From positions 1 to 37,342 of IMG/VR virus record IMGVR_UViG_3300017971_000516: a stretch of DNA of 37,342 bases; one strand, given 5' to 3'. The notes under the pieces are model-generated. The model ran no database searches. It worked only from the letters and a program-made list of their open reading frames with translations, and was not told the DNA's origin. The first letter of the stretch is position 1, and each line of letters begins with the position of its first letter. Positions 30,355 through 37,212 of the stretch are shown here, one piece after another. A program made the translations under genes and the position numbers. This stretch comes from a virus.

Positions 30355-30834
30355 CTAAAGTTTGCATATTGCTCTCTTTGTGTAATTTGAAAATACTCGT
30401 CTGTACTGCTGATCTAACCTAGCTTTCCAATTAAATTTATTACGGTTAAGTCCGTTCTCCTTTCTGTACTGGTTGGTCGCCACCCTACACATATTATGAA
30501 ATCCATTCCACGTATGAGTTGTTGTGCTGAACTCACGGATAGGATGCAAACACTTATGATACGAACAGTAGCTATGGGTATCTGGCCTGCCCCCTAAATC
30601 CAGGATACGCTGTCTAGCATGTAGCAGTCTGTGGTAAGATTCATCAGGACATACAACAAGATTACTATTTTTATTGTTTGTCTTGTCGTAGTCTACATGA
30701 TGTACTCGTTCTTGCCATGACAGCTCCCTCCCTAGAGCTGCCTCTGCCACTGTTCTATGGACGTATTGATCATGACCGTGACGCTGGTATCCGTTCTTAT
30801 CTTTCCATACATCACCGTCCACAAGAGCGCGCAT
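30355..30834 (-). CDS. HNH homing endonuclease carrying the exonuclease's first codons
   Basis: This 159-residue protein starts MRALVDGDVWKDKNGYQRHG. The HNH core is QERVHHVDYDKTNNKNSNLV with YHRLLHARQR (about 44-80). A second Cys/His region (CSYHKCLHPIREF) follows, and the C terminus is basic. The first eight residues, MRALVDGD, are not part of the HNH family's usual start and match the missing N terminus of the 5'-3' exonuclease encoded next. It begins one base after the SSB stop. It is probably a selfish element inserted at the start of the exonuclease gene. Confidence 0.85.
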   Translation of the reverse strand: MRALVDGDVWKDKNGYQRHGHDQYVHRTVAEAALGRELSWQERVHHVDYDKTNNKNSNLVVCPDESYHRLLHARQRILDLGGRPDTHSYCSYHKCLHPIREFSTTTHTWNGFHNMCRVATNQYRKENGLNRNKFNWKARLDQQYRRVFSNYTKRAICKL

Positions 30835-30835
30835 C

Positions 30836-31480
30836 TTACCAATCCTCGTCTTCTTCCGGTACGTCTGCTTTAGGAGCCTCTGGGATAGAATCATCTGGAG
30901 CTTCAAGAGAAGCAGTCTCATTACCAGGATTCTCTACATCTACAGTCTTGGCAGTAGTAGGAGCTGCGAGGTACACCGCAAACAGATCCTTGGCTACACC
31001 AAGCACATACTCTTTGTAGCTCTCCCACTTCTCGTTCTTCTTGCTACCAGCTACAGTCAGGAACCCTTGTGCAATACCAGAGTTGACCATCTCAATAGCA
31101 GTATTAGTAGCTGCCTGAAAAGAGATAATCTGCTGACGTTCTACGTCAAGCTGCTCTTTGTTGTCCCAGTACTTCTGACGAGCTTCCCAGTTCTCAGTAG
31201 TCTGACCACCACCACCGCCACCTGACTTCTTGTATGAACCAGCAGACTTGTTCTGAGATACCTGTGGGGCTTCCCCTTCCTTGGACTTAAAGCTGTTCAT
31301 ATCTACGTTCCAGTACTTGCCATTCTGACTAGCCTCGAACTTAACCTTATCACCCTTATTTACTTTGGGATTGCGTACACCACAACCGTACCATGTACCG
31401 TCAACCAGGATAGAGAAGTAACGCTTCCCACCTGACTCACGATTATTTGCTGCTTCTACATAACCTGTTACTTCACTCAT
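30836..31480 (-). CDS. Single-stranded DNA-binding protein
   Basis: This 214-residue protein starts MSEVTGYVEAANNRESGGKR. The N-terminal 70 residues look like an OB fold (YFSILVDGTWYGCGVRNPKV). A Gly-rich linker (KKSGGGGGG) and a helical segment follow. The tail is acidic and ends EEDEDW, the partner-binding C-terminal tip known from T7 gp2.5 and bacterial SSBs. It should coat single strands during replication and recruit polymerase. It has an AGGAGAGATAGATT ribosome site and lies just before the replication nucleases. Confidence 0.7.
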   Translation of the reverse strand: MSEVTGYVEAANNRESGGKRYFSILVDGTWYGCGVRNPKVNKGDKVKFEASQNGKYWNVDMNSFKSKEGEAPQVSQNKSAGSYKKSGGGGGGQTTENWEARQKYWDNKEQLDVERQQIISFQAATNTAIEMVNSGIAQGFLTVAGSKKNEKWESYKEYVLGVAKDLFAVYLAAPTTAKTVDVENPGNETASLEAPDDSIPEAPKADVPEEDEDW

Positions 31481-31494
31481 AATCTATCTCTCCT

Positions 31495-31854
31495 TTAACC
31501 TAAAATCTTTTCACGAACTGCTGCGACTTCTTCTTCTGGAGTAAGAGCCATCTGTCCTACTCCGTACAAACCTTCATCTAAACCAGTTGATTCATCTAGT
31601 GAGACAATATCTCCGAAGTTTAGTTCCATCTCAGTCGGTATTGATTGGCCTTTCTCCTCAAACTCAATCAACATATCAAGTGTGTGCTTTGCTTTATGTA
31701 AGTCCTCAATACCTCCTTTTTGTCTGAACCTAGTCACATACTTAATGATAGTATGTTGGCAAGCGTCTAGGTGGTTAGCCATCGAATACTCCATCGGCTG
31801 TATAGCACAGTCTTTGTAGTGGCCTCCTCCTACTTGTTTATCCAATGCACTCAT
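31495..31854 (-). CDS. DUF3310 protein
   Basis: This 119-residue protein starts MSALDKQVGGGHYKDCAIQP. The ATG at 31854 overlaps the polymerase stop; a longer in-frame reading lies inside the polymerase gene. The DUF3310 pattern is clear in QVGGGHYKDCAIQPMEYSMA and HTIIKYVTRFRQKGGIEDLH, then KAKHTLDMLIE. The family is common in phages beside nucleotide and replication genes, and its biochemical role is not settled. An acidic C-terminal extension of about 40 residues is present. Confidence 0.85.
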   Translation of the reverse strand: MSALDKQVGGGHYKDCAIQPMEYSMANHLDACQHTIIKYVTRFRQKGGIEDLHKAKHTLDMLIEFEEKGQSIPTEMELNFGDIVSLDESTGLDEGLYGVGQMALTPEEEVAAVREKILG

Positions 31855-33854
31855 GCTGCTAAATACTCCTTCTGCCAATCTGGGTTGTCCGCCCAATGGG
31901 TTTCTACTTCCACCTCTGCCTCAAGAGGTACGTTAAAATCTATATCATACATTGTTTTAAGATACCAGTAAATTATATCCTCCATAGATAAGACAGATAT
32001 TTTATTAAAAAGTTCCTTCTCTGTAGGATTTATTTCAGCTATTGCAGAGTCATGGACTGTATTGACCAGGAAACTCTCCATGTTAGCTGCTCTCATTAGG
32101 TGGAACAGATACACCACCGATACAGGCACAATCTCACCAGTAGCTAGGTACTGTACGGGAGTATTACAAACAGACTGATCAACAGGACGACCATCAGGGC
32201 GAATGAGCTTACCATTACGATTAAGCCTAGCATCATCCCAGTAGAACACGAGTCCAGTTTCCATTGTGAGTCGTTTGTTTCTGTATACCTCAGAGATCCA
32301 TTGTTTTTGGGCATTTGATATTCCTTGATGTTTTTCACGGAAGGCGTCATAGTAGGCAACCTGTCTTGGGGTTCCTGAGTGTCCACCGTAGAGTGGTTTG
32401 AACGTGTGTGCCTTACTAGCCGTACGTGCCCTCTTTCCTTCAGGTGTTTTTCTATCTCCTCCACAAGCCTCCCACTCCTCTTTGAATATGATTGAGGCTG
32501 TGAACCCATGTGCATCTACACCATGTGTAATGTCATATAGTCCAGCCTTGTCCTGCCCCAGATAGACAGCAACTCGGTATTCAAGTTGACCTTCGTCTGC
32601 CTCCCCAACGAGCCACCCACTGTTCCTGGCTTTGAAGAGGGGTTTAAACCGCCTATCAAAGTTTTGAAACTGAGCTTTATAGTGCTTACCAGTAGATGAT
32701 AAGCGATGAGTAACCGTCCTCGTTTGATTTAGATTAGCGTATAATATTCCATCCTCTGTTTCGTTTACACAATCTAGGAACTTATCCAGCGACTTACTCA
32801 TTGCAGCCTTGAGCTTATTGTGCTTTGCTACAATCTCCAGGAATCTCTTTTGTTTCTTAGTCCTGCCCTTGAGCTTGGCTATCGCATCCGCATTAGTATG
32901 AGGTACACCATCCGGCCAGTCTTCAGAAGGTTTGTTAAGTAGTTCCTTACCTCTATGGTCTTTGGGGATAGCGAACTTCATTTCCCTGTAGAGAAAGTGA
33001 GCCATCTGCTTTGGTGAGCCTGTATTAATCCCTCCTGTAATCTCGTCGAGTTCTCTTGCATACCCACGCAGTTCATCAGCAAACTTCTTATGGACAGCCG
33101 TAACACGATCCTTGTCCAGACACATACCCACTGATTCGATTGCATTCAATACAGGGGTAAACAGCATGTGGGTGAAGAAGGTTTTATGCAGCCCCTCCTT
33201 GAATATCTCCCTACGCTGGCGTAGCATAAGGTCATGGCCCTTCAATACATCTATCTTACCATACTTCTTTAGCCAACTCTTCGGCATCTCCGAGGGACAA
33301 ACCCCATTCTTCATCAGCTTGCCTACGTGCGAGTCCTTGCCTCCCATCTTCCTGCTTTGCAGGGCTTTCTCTAGGGAACACATCTGCCCCCACTTTCTGT
33401 TGCCAGCTAGGACATACTCTCCTACCTGAGTGCACCATGCTAAATGGTTTGGTGTGTCTAGTCCACATCGTTTGAGCCATCCGTACTCGAACTTAGCGTT
33501 ATGAGCAGAGAAATAATCTGATTGTTCAATGTCTCTGACGAGTTCCTCAAGTTCAAACTCATTTCCCCAGCGTGCTTTAAGTACGGGCTTTCCTTGAGAA
33601 CCAGGATGGTCAGCTCCGATAATCCAAACTGCAAGGACAATAGAGTTGCTTGGATTGTTTGGATCTCCTTTATCAATATTTGTTGTTTCGAAATCGACAT
33701 AAGTATAGTTGTTACTCCTGTAGATAGATGGATCAGGATTCTGAAGAAAGTCGGGAAGCTTCTCCCAGTAGTCTTTCAACTGAGGTTCCAAGCTGCTCAC
33801 AAACTGTGAGGCTTCCCCTCTGGTATCCTGCATCAAATTCATCAACTGGGTCAT
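31851..33854 (-). CDS. DNA polymerase, family A, with 3'-5' exonuclease domain
   Basis: This replicative polymerase has up to 667 residues. The N-terminal proofreading domain shows YVDFETTN (Asp54, Glu56) and SAHNAKFEYGWL (about 116-127). Motif A is VGEADEGQLEYR (Asp420). Motif B is RTASKAHTFKPLYG, with Lys481, Phe485 at the position equal to E. coli 762, and Tyr489. Motif C is VHDSAIAEI, with Asp602 and Ser where Glu is usual. The start is uncertain: ATG 33854 has a weak ribosome site and overlaps the previous gene by 122 bases. A start further in is possible as long as the exonuclease motif is kept. Confidence 0.93.
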   Translation of the reverse strand: MTQLMNLMQDTRGEASQFVSSLEPQLKDYWEKLPDFLQNPDPSIYRSNNYTYVDFETTNIDKGDPNNPSNSIVLAVWIIGADHPGSQGKPVLKARWGNEFELEELVRDIEQSDYFSAHNAKFEYGWLKRCGLDTPNHLAWCTQVGEYVLAGNRKWGQMCSLEKALQSRKMGGKDSHVGKLMKNGVCPSEMPKSWLKKYGKIDVLKGHDLMLRQRREIFKEGLHKTFFTHMLFTPVLNAIESVGMCLDKDRVTAVHKKFADELRGYARELDEITGGINTGSPKQMAHFLYREMKFAIPKDHRGKELLNKPSEDWPDGVPHTNADAIAKLKGRTKKQKRFLEIVAKHNKLKAAMSKSLDKFLDCVNETEDGILYANLNQTRTVTHRLSSTGKHYKAQFQNFDRRFKPLFKARNSGWLVGEADEGQLEYRVAVYLGQDKAGLYDITHGVDAHGFTASIIFKEEWEACGGDRKTPEGKRARTASKAHTFKPLYGGHSGTPRQVAYYDAFREKHQGISNAQKQWISEVYRNKRLTMETGLVFYWDDARLNRNGKLIRPDGRPVDQSVCNTPVQYLATGEIVPVSVVYLFHLMRAANMESFLVNTVHDSAIAEINPTEKELFNKISVLSMEDIIYWYLKTMYDIDFNVPLEAEVEVETHWADNPDWQKEYLAA

Positions 33855-33933
33855 AGTCTTTAGCTGCCTGTATGATTGTCTCTACGTCTAGTTTTAGCAT
33901 CTTCAGCTCTGCTACGAGCTTTTCATTACTCAT
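33733..33933 (-). CDS. Small helical protein overlapping the polymerase start
   Basis: This 66-residue ORF starts MSNEKLVAELKMLKLDVETI after GGAGGACTAAG, a strong ribosome site. It looks helical, with coiled-coil character and an acidic middle (YDPVDEFDAGYQRG). It shares 122 bases with the polymerase reading from 33854, in another frame. The good ribosome site argues that it is translated. It may translationally couple polymerase synthesis. No family recognised. Confidence 0.55.
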   Translation of the reverse strand: MSNEKLVAELKMLKLDVETIIQAAKDYDPVDEFDAGYQRGSLTVCEQLGTSVERLLGEASRLSSES

Positions 33934-33934
33934 C

Positions 33935-34108
33935 TTAGTCCTCCCATTCTCTTAATACTTCTTGTATGTCCTGAGATGTAACTCTTGTATCAAAAAACTC
34001 CATGATTTGAGTATTGTAGTTAGCAATACAAATCTGATTATAACGTACTACTATATCTGTATCATACTTATACAACAACAATCCTAACTCTTGTAAAAAC
34101 TCTTTCAC
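33935..34108 (-). CDS. Small hypothetical protein, 57 residues, GTG start
   Basis: A GTG at 34108 is preceded by GGAGCAGGACAA, which resembles the start cassette seen before several other leftward genes. An earlier in-frame ATG at 34153 would overlap the DUF3850 gene and lacks a site. The product is MKEFLQELGLLLYKYDTDIV and so on, ending QDIQEVLREWED. It is helical at both ends with a beta-prone middle. No family recognised. Confidence 0.6.
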   Translation of the reverse strand: MKEFLQELGLLLYKYDTDIVVRYNQICIANYNTQIMEFFDTRVTSQDIQEVLREWED

Positions 34109-34124
34109 TTGTCCTGCTCCTGTT

Positions 34125-34361
34125 CTAATCAAGCTGAAAACCAAACACAACATAACCTTCTTTTTGTTGGTAGTTCGTCACATAAGTTATGATTACATCA
34201 ATAGGCTCATAGAAAACAATCCTCATTCCGTTAGAGTATGGCGTAAGTATGACGTGATCCCCAGCGTTATATCCTCTATCGTTGTAGCGAATCTCAAAAC
34301 GCTTTCGCCCATCCAGTACAGCCTCGTAGTAAGGTCGTTCTATTTTAATATCATGTGTCAT
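34125..34361 (-). CDS. DUF3850 (ASCH/PUA-like) protein
   Basis: This 78-residue protein starts MTHDIKIERPYYEAVLDGRK. It fits DUF3850: HDIKIERPYYEAVLDGRKRF followed by EIRYNDRGYNAGDHVIL, and a C-terminal strand EGYVVFGFQL. The fold belongs to the ASCH/PUA group thought to bind RNA or modified nucleotides. Its start lies one base after the helicase stop, with AAAGGTGAAC as ribosome site. A specific function is not known. Confidence 0.75.
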   Translation of the reverse strand: MTHDIKIERPYYEAVLDGRKRFEIRYNDRGYNAGDHVILTPYSNGMRIVFYEPIDVIITYVTNYQQKEGYVVFGFQLD

Positions 34362-34362
34362 C

Positions 34363-35547
34363 TTAGTTCACCTTTGATAACTTGGGATCGAAGGATACCC
34401 GTACTGGTTCCTTCATACCACCTACCTTATTCTTAACAAGACTCAGCATCCTGTCACCCATCAATTCCATACCAGCATCTGCCCCGATTCCAATCATCAG
34501 GTCAGCAGTACCAGGAATACCCACATTACTAAAGTCAATATCCCCTCGATCAAGTATCACCTTACCTGTAGCACTATCCGCTGCCTGAGTCAGACTCACG
34601 GGAATTAGACTGTACCGTTTACCTAGCCTCCTCATCATCATCGCAGCACGTTCTAGCTGTAGCACCTTGTTACTTTCCCCCATGTTCAGGTTACGAATCT
34701 GATCAACGACCAGTACATCTGGTTCATGCTCTACTACCAGTTCTTCAATCTCTCTCTCAGTACCAGGAGATAGTTCGACAAAGATAAGGTTATGATAGTT
34801 CCGTTTATGCGCTAACATATCTGCACGTTCTGGGTTATGCTCAATCTCATGCTTGGTCATCCCAGTAATGCGAGTTAGAAAGCGCATAATCATTGCATCT
34901 GCCGGATCTTCGTTCCCGCAATACATGACCTTGAGATTCTGCTTGATGAAACCAACTGCCATATTGATAGCAAACAGGGACTTGCCCATATCAGTGGGAG
35001 CAAAGATAACCACATGATGTCCACGTAACAAGCCTCCATCTAGGTACGCATTGAGTTGGCTAGGCCACACATAAAACTTATTCCCTGCTGAGTTGTTCTC
35101 TACCAAAGTAGCAATAGGCTTATCAATATATACCTCTGCCTTATGCCCATCAGCCTCTAGTTCTCCGGCACGTATAGCATTGTACTGGTCTAGGTAGCTA
35201 TCGTAAGTGTCATGCTTACCAGCTATTAGTGCCTGACTCATCTTATGAGACAAAGACTCTAGCTTTACTTCAAGTATCTCTTTGACAAGGTTTGGTACAG
35301 AAACATCTCCAACCTCATTAATAAATGCAACCAGGCTCTCTCCATGTTTAGGGTGAGTACGAACAAGGCGAGCAGCCAGTATATCACTATCCACCGCAGT
35401 TGCTTCTTTATCCTGTTCATAATAGTTTACGACCTCTGCCCAAACTACCTTGGCTTTATCAGTCAAGTCCTCCTGTATCTCTGCTGTGCATAACTCTTCG
35501 TATGCCTCTCTACTCTTTATTGCTGCTTTCAGTATGGTTTGTTCCAT
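34363..35547 (-). CDS. DnaB-type replicative helicase
   Basis: This 394-residue protein starts MEQTILKAAIKSREAYEELC at an ATG overlapping the preceding stop (TGATG). A DnaB-like N-terminal helical domain covers about 1-140. The RecA-like motor follows, with Walker A APTDMGKS (183-190) and Walker B PDVLVVDQIRN (about 276-286). RLGKRYSLIPVSLTQAADS is the sensor/arginine-finger region. No primase domain is fused and none is found elsewhere, so the host DnaG probably primes. It works with the polymerase and SSB encoded downstream. Confidence 0.88.
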   Translation of the reverse strand: MEQTILKAAIKSREAYEELCTAEIQEDLTDKAKVVWAEVVNYYEQDKEATAVDSDILAARLVRTHPKHGESLVAFINEVGDVSVPNLVKEILEVKLESLSHKMSQALIAGKHDTYDSYLDQYNAIRAGELEADGHKAEVYIDKPIATLVENNSAGNKFYVWPSQLNAYLDGGLLRGHHVVIFAPTDMGKSLFAINMAVGFIKQNLKVMYCGNEDPADAMIMRFLTRITGMTKHEIEHNPERADMLAHKRNYHNLIFVELSPGTEREIEELVVEHEPDVLVVDQIRNLNMGESNKVLQLERAAMMMRRLGKRYSLIPVSLTQAADSATGKVILDRGDIDFSNVGIPGTADLMIGIGADAGMELMGDRMLSLVKNKVGGMKEPVRVSFDPKLSKVN

Positions 35548-36314
35548 CAATCCGCCTCACAAAATATACCACACTCAACATGCATATTCTTTAATGGTCG
35601 TCCTACCGCATCAGGATCTAACTCATCCAGGAATATGCGGTTTCCTTTATAGATCACCAATCTAGCGCCTATACGCCTAGATTGTTCCGCCCTAGCTGCG
35701 AAAACTTCTGGATGCATCTTCCTTACGTGGTTCCAATATGTTACAGATGTGGACTTAACACAACCTATGCAGTTAGCATTTGGGTAGCCTAAGTTATAAA
35801 TCTCTGGCAAAGCTATACCAGCTTCTTGGACAATACGGAAACAATCAGCCTTTGTTATCTTCTCATCAATTAGCACGGGCAGCAGCTCTGGTAATTCCCG
35901 GCGCTTCAATCTTTCGTGACGCTTCTTCTCCTCGTAAGTAAACCCCAGCACGTGATGATCTGCGTCATTCTCCTCTTCCCAATGCCATCGTGCTTTCTTC
36001 TTTAATTCATACGTGCAAGGTGCTCCACGAACCCCAGACATATAGTTACGCTTATCCCATACTTCTACACAGGAGCATTCAGGATAATTTTTATTGATAG
36101 CAAACTCTATTTTTATGCCTAACCATCGCTCAACGTCACGTAAAAACCTATTATTATCCTCGTGTTCTTCCTTTATAGGATTATTTACAATCCGAATTGT
36201 CGCAACATCCCCGTACTTTTCAATGGTTTTCTTTGCTGCTACAGCGGAAGCTGCCCCACACGAGAACCAAACAACTATTGTATCATCTTGTTGTACTATT
36301 CTTGTCTGCTCCAT
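35547..36314 (-). CDS. PAPS-reductase-like PP-loop protein
   Basis: This 255-residue protein starts MEQTRIVQQDDTIVVWFSCG. The adenine-nucleotide PP-loop motif is VVWFSCGAASAVAAKK (about 14-29). Further motifs include ECSCVEVW, RGAPCTYELKKKARW and NLGYPNANCIGCVKSTS, rich in cysteines that could hold an iron-sulfur cluster or act in thiol chemistry. Phage members are usually annotated PAPS reductase, but relatives include DndC-like and tRNA-thiolation enzymes, so sulfur or nucleotide chemistry on nucleic acid is possible. GGAG six bases before the ATG supports this start. Confidence 0.75.
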   Translation of the reverse strand: MEQTRIVQQDDTIVVWFSCGAASAVAAKKTIEKYGDVATIRIVNNPIKEEHEDNNRFLRDVERWLGIKIEFAINKNYPECSCVEVWDKRNYMSGVRGAPCTYELKKKARWHWEEENDADHHVLGFTYEEKKRHERLKRRELPELLPVLIDEKITKADCFRIVQEAGIALPEIYNLGYPNANCIGCVKSTSVTYWNHVRKMHPEVFAARAEQSRRIGARLVIYKGNRIFLDELDPDAVGRPLKNMHVECGIFCEAD

Positions 36315-36483
36315 ATACTACTCCACATGCTGATAGGAATCTATCTCTCTTAAACTTAGGGTTAGTTATCTGTAAGTAACTAGCACAATGATAGGCGAAC
36401 TTCTCCTTATCCTCAATCTCACTGTCCCGTATCATATTACAGATTAACTGGTAATGCTTCTCTGTAAAGAAAGCCTTGCTCAT
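36283..36483 (-). CDS. Hypothetical protein, 66 residues
   Basis: Starts MSKAFFTEKHYQLICNMIRD at an ATG (36483) overlapping the stop before it (TGATG), with AGGAGAAAG upstream. It is helical and basic toward the C terminus (NPKFKRDRFLSACGVVYGAD), with three cysteines. A pattern of this kind occurs in unnamed small phage proteins. Function unknown. The last 32 bases overlap the PAPS-reductase-like gene's start. Confidence 0.6.
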   Translation of the reverse strand: MSKAFFTEKHYQLICNMIRDSEIEDKEKFAYHCASYLQITNPKFKRDRFLSACGVVYGADKNSTTR

Positions 36484-36704
36484 CAATCTTTCTCCTGTTC
36501 TGCTCTATGCGCTACAACCAAGTCTGCCAGCAATGCTCTATCTGCATCTGTGCAGTATTCACTAATTGGATAAGGCGAATTCCCAACCCTTAGCAACACG
36601 GACTTCAGCCTCTCGATTTCTTCAATCATTTCTTCCGCTGTCTTCTTAGAGGGGCGTTCAAAGATTCGTATTTCTTCCTTGGCCTTAGTAACCAGATCAC
36701 TCAT
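36483..36704 (-). CDS. Small coiled-coil protein, 73 residues
   Basis: Starts MSDLVTKAKEEIRIFERPSK. The ATG at 36704 is chosen because it lies in the GGAGCCAAGACAATG cassette shared with neighbouring genes. A longer in-frame reading would translate the cassette itself (TGAKT). The EEMIEEIERLKSVLLRVGNS stretch is a short coiled coil like the one in the gene at the window ends. The C terminus is acidic-helical (YCTDADRALLADLVVAHRAE). No family recognised. Confidence 0.6.
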   Translation of the reverse strand: MSDLVTKAKEEIRIFERPSKKTAEEMIEEIERLKSVLLRVGNSPYPISEYCTDADRALLADLVVAHRAEQEKD

Positions 36705-37056
36705 TGTCTTGGCTCCTGTTAGCTTTCCAGTCACACAAGCCCCAATGTGAATAATTGCCTATCTCCTGCATTACCCTTCGGCCTGCCAGCGTCAATCCAT
36801 CATCATCAGTTATCTCTTGGAGTTGGAACGAGAATGGGGCTGTCCAAGTAGAGGCAACCTTATCAATATGATTAAAGAACCGCGCCTGCTCATCTGACCC
36901 AAGATCGCAGAACATTGCAGCAATAAGCTCTGGGGTTAATTCCTTTATATGTTCTCCAACAATTAGCCTTATGTCACCCATTGTCTTTGCTCCTGTAGAG
37001 TTCTCTGGTAACAACCATCTTAGGCCCCAACCTTTGCTAGTTCCCGTGTCACTCAT
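36697..37056 (-). CDS. Small hypothetical protein with two cassette starts
   Basis: Two in-frame ATGs carry the same ribosome cassette: one at 37056 (119 residues, MSDTGTSKGWGLRWLLPENS...) and one at 36981 (94 residues, MGDIRLIVGEHIKELTPELI). The 25-residue leader may be a separate ruined gene or a second isoform. The main domain has a helical LTPELIAAMFCDLGSDEQAR and a TAPFSFQLQEITDDDGLTLA stretch, and ends GLCDWKANRSQDNE. No family recognised. Confidence 0.55.
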   Translation of the reverse strand: MSDTGTSKGWGLRWLLPENSTGAKTMGDIRLIVGEHIKELTPELIAAMFCDLGSDEQARFFNHIDKVASTWTAPFSFQLQEITDDDGLTLAGRRVMQEIGNYSHWGLCDWKANRSQDNE

Positions 37057-37212
37057 TGTCTTTGCTCCTCAAATCCAGCTTATTGATATATGTGAGAACA
37101 CCCAGATAATCGCCTCTATAAGCGCCCATCCAACGAGGCCCGCGATAATCATTAGGACTATAACAGCCGCTTTGATTCCTTCTCCTATACCTTCATACAT
37201 TGTCTTGGCTCT
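36702..37212 (-). repeat. Repeated start cassette GGAGC(A/C)AAGACA-ATG
   Basis: The same 15-base translation start occurs at 37068-37054, 36993-36979 and 36716-36702, and as AAGAGCCAAGACAATG at 37213-37198. A GTG version, GGAGCAGGACAAGTG, occurs at 34120-34106. The copies support the chosen starts and suggest that gene duplication or recombination built this region. Confidence 0.6.
37069..37200 (-). CDS. Single-span membrane micro-protein, 43 residues
   Basis: Starts MYEGIGEGIKAAVIVLMIIA with an ATG at 37200 that overlaps the stop of the gene wrapping the window ends. It has one long hydrophobic helix (about residues 9-36: KAAVIVLMIIAGLVGWALIE) and a short tail ending SWI. It is among the first genes of the leftward operon, so it might alter the host membrane early in infection or be a superinfection-exclusion peptide. 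That role is conjecture. Confidence 0.5.
   Translation of the reverse strand: MYEGIGEGIKAAVIVLMIIAGLVGWALIEAIIWVFSHISISWI

Noticed and set aside
30310-30834. Group I or II intron splitting the exonuclease
   Set aside because: Only about 45 bases lie outside the HNH ORF, too few for a catalytic core, and no GTGYG/AY boundary or clear exon T / intron-terminal G pair restores the frame neatly. An endonuclease-gene insertion is simpler.
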